Shown one piece after another: positions 56,289 to 64,000 of a DNA stretch of 64,000 nucleotides. Origin of the DNA: Rhodococcus jostii NBRC 16295 (GTDB lineage Bacteria; Actinomycetota; Actinomycetes; Mycobacteriales; Mycobacteriaceae); contig NZ_BCWY01000033.1 of NCBI RefSeq assembly GCF_001894825.1, forward strand, positions 1 to 64,000, written 5' to 3'. Made by a program: the position numbers and the translations under genes. The notes under the pieces were generated by a model that saw nothing but the letters and a program-made list of their open reading frames with translations, searched no databases and was not told where the DNA came from. Each line of letters starts with the position of its first letter. The first letter of the stretch is position 1.

Positions 56289-57248
56289 ATGTCGAAGGCA
56301 CGTCACGGATCCCGACTCGCATTCCTCGCTGCCGTTACCTGCGCACTCGGCGTCGCGCCCGCTCACGCGGCCGAGGTCCCGACGCAGCCGGGACCGCCGC
56401 AGTCCCAGGCCGGTGAGGCGATCGCGTACTCGAAGCAACATCCACATTCCGCCCCTCCGGGTGTCAACGACTTCACGTGCCACCCCGATGCCGCCCATCC
56501 CCGTCCGGTCGTGCTCGTCCACGGCAGCGACGGCAGTGCCTACGCGAACTGGGCCGGGCTGAGCCCGAAACTGAAGGCCGCGGGCTACTGCCTGTTCGCA
56601 CTCAACTACGGGCAGAGACCGGGCACCGAACACTATGGGATGGAGACCATGACCGAGGGGGCGCACGAACTCGACGATTTCGTCTCCCAGGTGCTGTCTG
56701 TGACGGGCGCGTCGAAGGTCGACGTGATCGGGCACTCGCAGGGCGCGACGGTGGCCCGGTACTACATCAACAGGCTCGGCGGCGCGGCCCACGTGAACCG
56801 GTGGATCGGTCTGGCGTCCCCGACCTACGGCGGGACGTTCTTCGGGATCGCGACGGCGGTGACGTCGGTTCCCGGGGGAAGCGAGCTGATCGAGCGTTTC
56901 GGTTCGGAGGCGCTCGCCGAGCAGGTTCAGGGATCGGAATTCCTCACCGCCCTCAACACCCCCAGCGACACCGTCGCCGGGGTCGACTACACGACGATCG
57001 GGACGCGGTACGACGAGGTGATCCAGCCGTACACCAACGTCGCGCTGCACGACCCCGGCGCGACCAACATCCTCGTCCAGGATCTGTGCCCGATCGATCA
57101 GACCGGCCACTTCAACCTCCCCTACGACCCGTACACCCAGCAATTGGTGCTCAACACCCTCGATCCGACGCACGCCGTCGTGCCGCCGTGCACGTTCGTG
57201 CCGCTGGGCACCGGGATCGCGGGAGTGATCATCGCCAGCAACTTCTGA
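56289..57248 (+). CDS. Secreted triacylglycerol lipase/esterase
   Basis: 319 aa alpha/beta hydrolase with a Sec signal peptide (SRLAFLAAVTCALGVAPAHA, cleavage after AHA at about residue 26). RPVVLVHGSDGSAYANW is the oxyanion strand, the nucleophile Ser150 is in VIGHSQGATVARYY, and the probable His is in DQTGHFNLPYD. This is the actinobacterial secreted lipase group (class 2-like). GGAGGG lies before ATG 56289. The gene stands alone with a gap on each side. Confidence 0.88.
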   Translation: MSKARHGSRLAFLAAVTCALGVAPAHAAEVPTQPGPPQSQAGEAIAYSKQHPHSAPPGVNDFTCHPDAAHPRPVVLVHGSDGSAYANWAGLSPKLKAAGYCLFALNYGQRPGTEHYGMETMTEGAHELDDFVSQVLSVTGASKVDVIGHSQGATVARYYINRLGGAAHVNRWIGLASPTYGGTFFGIATAVTSVPGGSELIERFGSEALAEQVQGSEFLTALNTPSDTVAGVDYTTIGTRYDEVIQPYTNVALHDPGATNILVQDLCPIDQTGHFNLPYDPYTQQLVLNTLDPTHAVVPPCTFVPLGTGIAGVIIASNF

Positions 57249-57363
57249 CATCGCCTCCTCCGAACGGTTGCTCGGTTGCTCGGTCGGACCCCTTCGATAG
57301 ACTGCGGCCCATGGAGTGGGGGGATTCCGGATCGAACCCGTGCACAGTCGAGTCAGGCGGCCC

Positions 57364-58776
57364 ATGAGTTCGGTTCTAGGTGTGTCGGTCGGTGCGAGCG
57401 CTGTGCGCTTGGCACGACCCGACGCAGTGAACCGTGACGACACCGCAGGTCGGCAGCTGCCCGATTTCCGTGCCCAGGTCGTCGCCGCCGGCCCGGACCT
57501 GCCGGAGGAACTCGCCGCCGAATCGATCGGCGTCGTCCTCGCGGGCGCCCCGGACGCCGGGCAGGTGCGCGCCACCGGCGTCGCCTACCGCGACGAAGCC
57601 CAGGCCGGCGCCGTGCAGGCCGCGATGGCGCGGCAGCAGCTCGTCGACTACCAGCTCGTCACCGAGGCCTCCGCGGCGCTGAAATTCCTCGACGTGTCGG
57701 GAGCGCTGGGTGAGCAGGCGACGCTCGTCTTCTACGACCTGGGCAGCTCCGGGCTCACCGTGAGCGTCGTCGACCGTCCGACGGGCGAGGTGGTGGAGAC
57801 CACCCGCACCGACGCGGTGAGCGGCGACGGCTTCGACCGGCTGATCCGCGACAACCAGGTGGAGAACAAACGCATCGACGCACCGGGCGACGCGGCCGCG
57901 AGATTCGCGCTCGACCTCCGCTGTCGTGAGGCGAAGGAACGGCTGTCCACCGGCGGCGCCGTCGCGGTGCCCGGCGACGGCGGGCTGCTGCTGCTCTCGC
58001 GTGACGTGTTCGACGCGCTGATCGGTGTCACCGTCGAATCCTCGGCGCGCCTCGCCCGCGACGTGATCACGAGGTCCGGACGAGTCCCGGATGCCGTGGT
58101 GCTCATCGGTGGCGGCGCCCGGATCCCGCTCGTGCGATCGGTGCTGCAGTCGTGGCTCGGGTTGCCCGTCATCGTGCCCGACCACCCCGAACTCGTTGCG
58201 GCACAAGGTGCTGCGCTTCTCGCGCAGCAGGCGCTGCCACCACGCGTACCGGGCGCCACCGTCCTCCCGCCGCAGTATTCGCCCGAGCCCCCGTTCGACA
58301 CGGACCACTCCCGCCACGCTCCGACCGCAGCGGTCGCGCGCGGCGGTGGGTCGAGCACTCCGTCCTGGCTGAGCGCCGCCGCGCCGCCGCCGAGTCAGCC
58401 GGTCGCCAAACCGCAGATCCGGGGGGCCGCACTGGCGGGAAGTGCGCTCGCTGTCGTCGCGGTGATCGGACTCGGTCTCGGGTACGGCGGCAACCTGCTG
58501 GGGCGCACGGAGGGCACGTCCCAGCCGGTGACGACGCAGCTCACCGCGGAGCCGCCCGCCGTCACCGAGATGGCCACATCGTCCCCGACGCCGTCCCCGG
58601 CGCCGTCGACGTCCGAGGCCGTCGAGGCGCCCGTCCGGACGGCGTCCCAGATCCGGATTCCCGAGCCGGAACCCGCGCCGCCACCGCCACCGCCCGCGCC
58701 GCTGTTTCCCGGTCTGCCGCAGATCCAGTTGCCGCCGCTTCAGCTGCCCGAGCTCCCCAGGTTCCCCGGAACGTAG
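57364..58776 (+). CDS. Hsp70-like ATPase-domain protein with C-terminal membrane anchor
   Basis: 470 aa protein. Residues about 1-300 resemble the Hsp70/actin-like nucleotide-binding domain: FYDLGSSGLTVSVVDRPTGE (phosphate 2 region) and VVLIGGGARIPLVRSVLQSW (adenosine region). The first phosphate loop is weak (VLGVSVGASAVRLARP). One membrane segment (residues about 358-380, GSALAVVAVIGLGLGYGG) and a Thr/Pro-rich outer tail ending in PPPPPPAPLFPGLPQIQLPP follow. There is no substrate-binding domain. The call compares with similar anchored Hsp70-like proteins of mycobacteria and rhodococci. Confidence 0.7.
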   Translation: MSSVLGVSVGASAVRLARPDAVNRDDTAGRQLPDFRAQVVAAGPDLPEELAAESIGVVLAGAPDAGQVRATGVAYRDEAQAGAVQAAMARQQLVDYQLVTEASAALKFLDVSGALGEQATLVFYDLGSSGLTVSVVDRPTGEVVETTRTDAVSGDGFDRLIRDNQVENKRIDAPGDAAARFALDLRCREAKERLSTGGAVAVPGDGGLLLLSRDVFDALIGVTVESSARLARDVITRSGRVPDAVVLIGGGARIPLVRSVLQSWLGLPVIVPDHPELVAAQGAALLAQQALPPRVPGATVLPPQYSPEPPFDTDHSRHAPTAAVARGGGSSTPSWLSAAAPPPSQPVAKPQIRGAALAGSALAVVAVIGLGLGYGGNLLGRTEGTSQPVTTQLTAEPPAVTEMATSSPTPSPAPSTSEAVEAPVRTASQIRIPEPEPAPPPPPPAPLFPGLPQIQLPPLQLPELPRFPGT

Positions 58777-58868
58777 CCGCCGCCGCATCCCGACCGCCGA
58801 TTGAGGTGGGCGGGCGCCGCTCCACGGGCCTACGATGAAATGGTTCCGGCGTAGAGAGGATGTGTGCA

Positions 58869-59096
58869 ATGACTGCAAATCCCGCGGAGTTCCACGGCAC
58901 TCCCAGTGTTTCCCGGCCTTCGGCGGCCGCCGCGCCGGATGACACGCACCGGCTCGTTGCCTACACGAAGCCGATCCTGAAGATGTTCCCGCCCACCAGC
59001 GAGCGTGCGGCCAAGGTGACGATGCTGACCGTCTACGCGCTGATGGTCATCGCCATCATCTTCATCGTCCTCCGGGAGTTCGGCGCCTTCAGCTAG
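58869..59096 (+). CDS. Small single-span membrane protein
   Basis: 75 aa protein (starts MTANPAEFHGTPSVSRP) with one C-terminal membrane segment (VTMLTVYALMVIAIIFIVLR). GAGAGGA lies 9 bases before ATG 58869. ATG 58860 is too close to that site. There is no known family. It ends 9 bases before the convergent YibE/F-family gene. Confidence 0.65.
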   Translation: MTANPAEFHGTPSVSRPSAAAAPDDTHRLVAYTKPILKMFPPTSERAAKVTMLTVYALMVIAIIFIVLREFGAFS

Positions 59097-59105
59097 CGAT
59101 TGCCG

Positions 59106-60401
59106 CTACTTGGAGTGGCGGCCGCCCCGAGATGCCTTCACCGCGGGCGCCCCGCCGGAAGGGCCCGCGCCGATCGGCCGCGCCAGCATCACGGCGATCG
59201 CGGTGGTCAGCGGAACCGACAGTGCCAGGGCGATGCCGCCGACCGCGGAACGCACGATCTCGATGGCGACGGCATCGCTGAGCAGCACGTCCTGAATCGA
59301 CCGTCCCGCCACGGTGAACAGCAACAGCAGCGGCAACGCCCCGCCCGCATACGCCAGGACGAGGGTGTAGACGGTGCTGGCGATGTGGTCGCGACCGACG
59401 CGCATTGACGAACCGAAGATCTGACGCCGGGAGGCGTCGGGGTCCAGCGATGCGAGTTCGAAGGCCGACGCCGCCTGCGTGATGGTGACGTCGTTGAGCA
59501 CACCCAGCGAGCCGATGATGAACCCGGCCAGGAGAAGCCCGGTGATGCTGACGTGTTGTATGTAGGTCTGGACGTTGGTGTTCTGCTCCTCGGACAGCCC
59601 GGTCAGACGGGTCATCTCGATGGTCGCGTAGGAGAGGACCGCCGCCAGGAGCATCGATGCGAGCGTGCCCAGCAACGCCGAGCTGGTGCGCAGTGACACA
59701 CCGTGCGCGAGATACAGCACGGCATACAGGATCACGGCGCCGGAGACGAGAGCCACTGGGATCGCCGGCTTTCCGTCCAGCAGTGCCGGGAGCGTGAACA
59801 GGACGAGCACGCCGAACGAGACGACGATGCCGACGAGGGCGCGGAACCCTCGCCACCGTGCGACCGCGATCACGACGGCGGCGAACGCGAGTGCGATCAG
59901 GGTGACGGGCAGGCCGCGGGCATAGTCCTCGAACGAGTACTCCGTCGTCCCGTTCACGTCCGTCTGGCGGGACAGCCGGATGTGCTCGCCCACCCGCAGG
60001 TCGGGCTGACCGGGGCCGGGAATGATCTCGAGCAGCGTCTGGGTGCCGGTGTTGGGACCGGACTCGATGTCGACGATGCTGCGCTGGCACTCGTACGCGC
60101 CGGCCGGCGGTGGCAGCGGGGCACCGGTGAAGGCGCGCCCGGCGGACGGACTACCGCAGTCGCCGATGTTCTGCATCGTCACCGTGCCCGATTCCGTCAC
60201 CACCGCACCGCCCTGGGCGCTCTGGAAGGGCTGCTCGACGTCGACGCTCGGCTTGCCGGGCCACAACGCGATGGCGCCGACGAGCACCGCGACACCGATG
60301 GCGACGAGAAGCCCGACGACCACCTTCGCGGCCGTGGGTCCCATCGGGGCCGGACCGTCGCTGTGTCCGTGGCCGTGGCCGTGTCCGTGGAACTCGCTCA
60401 T
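59106..60401 (-). CDS. YibE/F-family membrane protein
   Basis: 431 aa protein with a histidine-rich N-terminus (FHGHGHGHGHSDG), one anchor near residues 22-45, an extracytoplasmic domain to about 150, and then about seven membrane segments typical of YibE/F (SFGVLVLFTLPALLDGKPAI, LLLAGFIIGSLGVLNDVTIT, FELASLDPDASRRQIFGSSM). The histidines could bind metal. The function of the family is unknown. ATG 60401 is preferred on homology, although GTG 60440 is open and neither has a strong ribosome site. Confidence 0.82.
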   Translation of the reverse strand: MSEFHGHGHGHGHSDGPAPMGPTAAKVVVGLLVAIGVAVLVGAIALWPGKPSVDVEQPFQSAQGGAVVTESGTVTMQNIGDCGSPSAGRAFTGAPLPPPAGAYECQRSIVDIESGPNTGTQTLLEIIPGPGQPDLRVGEHIRLSRQTDVNGTTEYSFEDYARGLPVTLIALAFAAVVIAVARWRGFRALVGIVVSFGVLVLFTLPALLDGKPAIPVALVSGAVILYAVLYLAHGVSLRTSSALLGTLASMLLAAVLSYATIEMTRLTGLSEEQNTNVQTYIQHVSITGLLLAGFIIGSLGVLNDVTITQAASAFELASLDPDASRRQIFGSSMRVGRDHIASTVYTLVLAYAGGALPLLLLFTVAGRSIQDVLLSDAVAIEIVRSAVGGIALALSVPLTTAIAVMLARPIGAGPSGGAPAVKASRGGRHSK

Positions 60402-60898
60402 CGGCCGCGTCGCTGCTGGGGGGATAGTCTCCGCACGCACGACAGGGTAGCCGGACTGCTGCCGGTGACGCCGTGACGGAAGTGGCCTGAGATGCCGCTG
60501 TTGCCGAACTGTCAGGTTCGTATTGCCTTCGTATCGCTTATATGTCGCCGGTGTGATTAGATATCGAAGAACGGCACACGGCAGCTAATCTGCAGCGAAC
60601 GCCGAACTCCACGCAAGGGTGGTCCGGAACTCCGAACGAGGGGTGTGTTCCGCGGACGCTGACACGCTGTGCGGAGAGATTTGCCGAGCTGGGTGGCGGG
60701 GTACAGGGGGGGTTGACCCCGCCACCGACCTGGCGCCCACAGGGGGGGAGGGGCGACAGGTGCTCGCGGCACTCGAGGTGCCGGTTGCCAATCTACCGAC
60801 ACGGTAGGGGTATTCGTCAACCGGGCCGGTGAAATTGCCCACATGTCGTGACCTCGCAACGCGACGGCCTAGGATTATGGCCGTTCGGAGGTGTTCCA
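60402..60898. other. Non-coding stretch with a hairpin between divergent genes
   Basis: No credible gene was found. It contains a 10-base hairpin GGTGGCGGGG (60693-60702)/CCCCGCCACC (60718-60727) with a 15-base G-rich loop. Just before the metallopeptidase gene is a possible -10 (TAGGAT at 60870-60875) and a strong GGAGGTG ribosome site (60887-60893). Confidence 0.45.
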
Positions 60899-61417
60899 GT
60901 GCGAATCTCGCGGCAGTCGCGATCCAGCAACCATCTTCGCCGGATCGTGGCGGAGATGAGTATTCCCGTGCCCTGGAACAGGGATCAACTCGTCGCCGAC
61001 GTCGCAGCCCGGCGGGGGCGTCCGATCCACCTGGTTCCCGTCTCGCACGCCCTGGTCCAGGGCGGTCATTCCGGACTCTGGCTCGCGCGGGCCGACGACG
61101 ACGTGATCCTGTACGCGGCAGGCACGTCGGACGTGCACGCCACCCACATCATCTGCCACGAACTGGCACACATGGAACTCGGACACGATCGCGATGCGGT
61201 CGGGGACACGTCCGTCGACTCGACCGTGCTGTCGGCGGCCGCGCCGTCGGTCGACACGGCGCGCGTGGTCCGAATGCTGGGCCGGTCCAACTATTCGAAC
61301 GACCAGGAATACGAGGCGGAACTCCTCGCCACCCTGATCATGGCGGGTCGCCGGTCGAGGACGAGCGACGACACAGTCGGTGACGCACGGGTGTCGCGGA
61401 TGCTCGGAACGTTCTGA
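60899..61417 (+). CDS. ImmA/IrrE-family metallopeptidase
   Basis: 172 aa protein with the zinc-peptidase motif H-E-x-x-H in ICHELAHMELGHDRD at about residues 85-99. ImmA/IrrE enzymes cleave or inactivate XRE-type repressors in response to a signal. GTG 60899 follows GGAGGTG by 5 bases and is preferred over the upstream ATG 60848. It is followed 4 bases later by a membrane protein, and faces the EspR-like and XRE genes at 62588-63744. Confidence 0.82.
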   Translation: MRISRQSRSSNHLRRIVAEMSIPVPWNRDQLVADVAARRGRPIHLVPVSHALVQGGHSGLWLARADDDVILYAAGTSDVHATHIICHELAHMELGHDRDAVGDTSVDSTVLSAAAPSVDTARVVRMLGRSNYSNDQEYEAELLATLIMAGRRSRTSDDTVGDARVSRMLGTF

Positions 61418-61421
61418 CGCC

Positions 61422-62597
61422 GTGTACGAACCGCCCACCTATGTGAGCTGGCCGCTCCTCGCCGTCGTCTGGGCGACGACGCTGCTGCGCCTGGCGCTCG
61501 TCCGGTCGACCGTCGCCGAACGACGGATGAACGCCGCCCTCGTCTTCGCGTCCCTCTCCCTCGTCCTCCAGCGGTCACTGGCGCAGCACTGGCTGGACCT
61601 CTGGTTCGGATACGGCTTCGCGAACACTCTCAGCAACGTCTGCATCATGCTCACCGCGGCGTCGCTGATCAGCCTCTTCTCCGCGTGGGCGCTCGGCCCG
61701 GCCCGTCTTCCCCGCATCCACGTCGTGTCGCTGTCGGTGTGCCTCGTCGCGGGGGCGATCCTCATCGGCCTGAGCGCACCGGCGCGATCGCGGGGTGTCG
61801 CCGTCGCCGACGAGGGTGGCTGGCTCTTCGCGGCGTATTGCATCACGTACGCAACCCCGATCCTCGCTGTCGCCCTGCTCAACCTGTGGATCTCCCTGAA
61901 GGCCGTGCGCAGCGCGACGCCGGGACGCGAACGCCGGGTGTTCCTCGCCGTCATCGCCCTGTCGCTGTTCGAGGTCCTCGACATGGGGATCGTCGTGACG
62001 ACCGGCGTGGTCAACGCGGTCAGCGAAGACAACGTCCTGACCGAATCGCACAGCGACTCGGGGGCGTTCATCCGCCTGCTCGCCGTGTCGGCGGGCGCGC
62101 TCATCTCGGTGGGACCGGTGGCGCGGGTGCTCATACACCGTCGGCGGTCGCGGCGGGTCGCGCGCCGGCTACATCCGATGTGGCTGACCCTGACCGGCGC
62201 GGTGCCCGAAGTGGTGCTGGAACTGCGTCCGGAGGATCGGCGGACATTGTCCGCCCGCGGCCGCCTGGACCGGATGAGCGTCGAGATCCGCGACGCGATC
62301 ATGATCCTCGACCGGCACGTGGTGTTCGAACTCGGCGGGCCCACCGGCACCGCACCGCCCGTGGTCACAGCGACGCGGCTGCACCTCGCGTGCCTGGCCC
62401 GGAGAGCCGGTCACCCGGCGCACGGCACCGGCGGAACCACGCACCTGACGGACGTCGGCGGCGAACCGTGGGAGCTGGCGCGGCTGGCCGATCACTGGCG
62501 GGACGCCGAGCGCGTGGCGACCGGACTCTGGGCGCGTCGCCTACCGCAGTTCGGCGGACCCGAGGACCCGTCGGCACGCGTCCCCGCTCAGGTCTGA
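61422..62597 (+). CDS. MAB_1171c-like (DUF6545) multi-pass membrane protein
   Basis: 391 aa protein with about seven hydrophobic segments in residues 1-240 (VSWPLLAVVWATTLLRLALV, ISLFSAWALG, VVSLSVCLVAGAILIGLSAP, YCITYATPILAVALLNLWIS and others) and a cytoplasmic C-terminal part (about 245-391, RRVARRLHPMWLTLTGAVPE). The layout fits MAB_1171c-type putative transporters of actinobacteria. It may instead be a sensor, as it is coupled to the metallopeptidase. GTG 61422 is inferred from spacing. The end overlaps the convergent gene by 10 bases. Confidence 0.75.
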   Translation: MYEPPTYVSWPLLAVVWATTLLRLALVRSTVAERRMNAALVFASLSLVLQRSLAQHWLDLWFGYGFANTLSNVCIMLTAASLISLFSAWALGPARLPRIHVVSLSVCLVAGAILIGLSAPARSRGVAVADEGGWLFAAYCITYATPILAVALLNLWISLKAVRSATPGRERRVFLAVIALSLFEVLDMGIVVTTGVVNAVSEDNVLTESHSDSGAFIRLLAVSAGALISVGPVARVLIHRRRSRRVARRLHPMWLTLTGAVPEVVLELRPEDRRTLSARGRLDRMSVEIRDAIMILDRHVVFELGGPTGTAPPVVTATRLHLACLARRAGHPAHGTGGTTHLTDVGGEPWELARLADHWRDAERVATGLWARRLPQFGGPEDPSARVPAQV

Positions 62598-63028
62598 CGG
62601 GGGTCGGGTGCCGCGGCCGGCACAGGTCCGTGAGTGCGCCGCAGATTCTCCAGCAGGGGAATCAGTGATTCCATCTCGGCGGTGGTCGGCTCCGCGCCCG
62701 CGTCGAGCGACCGCATGGACAGGTGCCGGACCCCGGCCTCGCGGACCGCGATCTTGAAGCGCACGAGAGTGTCGTAATCGTGATAGCCGTCGGCGGCGAG
62801 GTACTGCTCAGGAGCATGGAAGTGCTGGGCGACCGCCCGGAGGACGTCCGGTTCGGGCGTGTGGTGATCGCCGCTGCGCAGCGACTCGATCACGGCAGGC
62901 TCGACGGGACGGCCGAGAATCCGGGACACCTCCGCGGCGACGGTGTCTTCTCCCGGTTCGGGGCCGTCGAGGTCGTGGGCGAGCGAGAACAGGCGGTTGA
63001 CCCGCACCGACAGCGGCACGCCGGTCAT
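62588..63028 (-). CDS. EspR-like XRE-family DNA-binding protein
   Basis: 146 aa protein resembling mycobacterial EspR. SVRVNRLFSLAHDL at the N-terminus, then an atypical HTH ending VIESLRSGDHHTPEPDVLRA, VAQHFHAPEQYLAADGYHDY and a C-terminal helical part (VREAGVRHLSMRSLD) follow the EspR order. EspR is a nucleoid-associated regulator of cell-wall and secretion genes. The start ATG 63028 overlaps the stop of the XRE gene (ATGA) and has GGAGGTG upstream. Confidence 0.72.
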   Translation of the reverse strand: MTGVPLSVRVNRLFSLAHDLDGPEPGEDTVAAEVSRILGRPVEPAVIESLRSGDHHTPEPDVLRAVAQHFHAPEQYLAADGYHDYDTLVRFKIAVREAGVRHLSMRSLDAGAEPTTAEMESLIPLLENLRRTHGPVPAAAPDPRQT

Positions 63029-63744
63029 GCGTTCACCTCCGTGTCTCCACTGAGGTCGCGGTCGTCGGTGGCCACGAGTTTCACCGCGTCCTCCCATCGA
63101 CGCCAGAAGCGCTCCCGTGTGGCCGCGTCGAGGTCCTCTTCCCGGCCGTAGAGGAACCGGCGGTACCGCGCCTCCTCGAGCTCACGCGGATCGGTGACGG
63201 TGGACGGTTCCTCCAGCAGGTGGCCGAACGCGAACTCCACCAGCGGCTGGCGGGGTCCGGCGGGGCCTCCGTTGACTTCCAGCAACCGCGTCACGTACGC
63301 ACCGGTGATCTTCGATACCACCCGGCTCAGTTCCCCCGCCGCCTCGGCCAGCCCCGGCACCTCGGGGTGCGCCGCGCTCAGCTTGGTGATCCGGGTGTGC
63401 GGCCCCAGGATCTCGATGATCGTGTCCAGATCCAGCGGAATCTCCGAGGGCCCCAGGGCGAGCGGGCGCGACGGCTGCGACCGTTCTTCCCCGTCGAGGG
63501 CCTCGAGGGGCGTCGGGTGGCCACCGTCGAGCGTGCGCGCCGCGCTTCCCGGCGCCCAGCGGAGCGCGGCGTCCAGTTTGCGGAGGGTCTCGATACTCGG
63601 ATCCGGGCCGGTCCCGTTCTCCGCCCGCGTCTGCGCGGCGTCGGACGGACCACCGGCGGCCGTGACCTCGTCCTGTGTGAGGTTCAGCAAACGCCGTCGC
63701 TTATGGACGAATTGTCCGAAACGCGCGCGGGTGCCGGTGACCAT
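63025..63744 (-). CDS. XRE-family transcriptional regulator
   Basis: 239 aa protein with an N-terminal XRE helix-turn-helix (FGQFVHKRRRLLNLTQDEVT, then TRAENGTGPDPSIETLRKLD, residues about 8-60) and a larger C-terminal region of unknown function (about 90-239). GGGGG lies before ATG 63744. It is translationally coupled to the EspR-like gene. It is a plausible target of the ImmA/IrrE peptidase encoded on the other strand. Confidence 0.82.
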   Translation of the reverse strand: MVTGTRARFGQFVHKRRRLLNLTQDEVTAAGGPSDAAQTRAENGTGPDPSIETLRKLDAALRWAPGSAARTLDGGHPTPLEALDGEERSQPSRPLALGPSEIPLDLDTIIEILGPHTRITKLSAAHPEVPGLAEAAGELSRVVSKITGAYVTRLLEVNGGPAGPRQPLVEFAFGHLLEEPSTVTDPRELEEARYRRFLYGREEDLDAATRERFWRRWEDAVKLVATDDRDLSGDTEVNA

Positions 63745-63800
63745 TCTTTTCCCCCAGGAGACACGCAAGCGACGCGCGTGTCGCTTACTGTGTCTCGATC

Positions 63801-64000
63801 CTACTGCTTGTAGCTGGTGAGGAAATTACCGAACCGCTCGATGGCGACGGCGAGATCACGCGCCCACGGCAACGTCACGATGCGGAGGTGGTCGTGGTCG
63901 GGCCAGTTGAAACCGGTGCCCTGCACCATCAGGATCTTCTCCTGCAGCAGAAGGTCCTGGACCAGCTTCTCGTCGTCGTAGATCTCGTACACGTTCGGGT
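63801..64000 (-). CDS. alaT: Aminotransferase C-terminus (AspC/AlaT-like), cut by the window edge
   Basis: This is the last 65 or so codons of a PLP-dependent class I aminotransferase. The stretch QDLLLQEKILMVQGTGFNWP followed by DHDHLRIVTLPWARDLAVAI and ERFGNFLTSYKQ closely matches the C-terminus of the mycobacterial AspC/AlaT enzymes that make alanine or aspartate. The active-site lysine lies beyond the window. The 56 bases between it and the XRE gene hold no feature. Confidence 0.85.
   Translation of the reverse strand, partial: PNVYEIYDDEKLVQDLLLQEKILMVQGTGFNWPDHDHLRIVTLPWARDLAVAIERFGNFLTSYKQ

Noticed and set aside
60619-60807. 62-codon ORF in the 60.4-60.9 kb gap
   Set aside because: It has no ribosome site, no family and low-complexity G-rich codons.
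50056-62640. 13-base matches of CCGTGAGTGCGCC at 50056 and 62628 (partly at 13480) as further palindrome copies
   Set aside because: The complementary arm is missing, and matches of this length are expected by chance in GC-rich DNA of this size.

Overview
The window is high-GC actinobacterial DNA, most likely from Rhodococcus (R. jostii/opacus type). The evidence is the codon use, many GTG/TTG starts, luciferase-like (LLM) oxidoreductases, a DUF222-HNH gene behind a mycobacterial-type SOS box, an EspR-like protein and an AspC/AlaT-type aminotransferase. No rRNA, tRNA, insertion sequence or CRISPR array was seen.

Region 1 (1-12.8 kb) is a metabolic island. It carries two paralogous LLM flavin-dependent oxidoreductases, an acyl-CoA ligase, a carboxymuconolactone-decarboxylase-like protein, a SnoaL-like protein, an SDR dehydrogenase and a DHA2-type MFS exporter. 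It also carries a large STAND/LuxR regulator and an unusual three-part flavin-pathway fusion: degenerate RibB, degenerate GTP cyclohydrolase II, and a largely intact riboflavin kinase. Near-identical operators (1401-1431 and 5499-5529) tie the first ligase/LLM promoter to the flavin fusion. Three GTGA-N6-TCA(C/T) sites of CRP/GlxR type lie in its control regions. The substrate is unknown.

Region 2 (12.8-14.7 kb) holds two small unknown genes and a long non-coding leader with a nested hairpin.

Region 3 (14.7-29.7 kb) is a polysaccharide locus. It has a priming sugar-phosphate transferase, an SGNH-like protein, glycosyltransferases, Wzy- and Wzx-like membrane proteins, a left-handed beta-helix acyltransferase, a WecG/TagA-type transferase, gmd and fcl (GDP-L-fucose) and ugd (UDP-glucuronate). 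The part from about 16.3 to 25.7 kb is clearly AT-richer and full of ATGA overlaps, as expected of an exchangeable serotype cassette.

Region 4 (29.7-39.6 kb) contains a tandem cold-shock-domain protein, a DUF222-HNH protein with an apparently leaderless SOS promoter, and a LAL-type LuxR regulator. The regulator is divergent from a four-gene set: a degenerate GTP-cyclohydrolase-II-like protein, an unknown protein, a leaderless S8 (subtilisin) protease and a stand-alone I9-like protein. A DUF4012 protein follows.

Region 5 (39.7-56.2 kb) has a four-module NRPS (C-A-T x4, TE; first module predicted to use threonine), then a Wzc-type tyrosine autokinase, a low-molecular-weight tyrosine phosphatase and a second ugd. 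Together with region 3 it looks like one surface-polymer locus. Three of the four NRPS adenylation domains are shortened between core motifs A2 and A3 and carry palindromic sequence at that seam.

Region 6 (56.2-64 kb) has a secreted lipase, an Hsp70-like membrane protein, a small membrane protein, a YibE/F-family protein, and a compact set of ImmA/IrrE metallopeptidase, MAB_1171c-like membrane protein, EspR-like protein and XRE regulator. The window ends in an aminotransferase cut by the edge.
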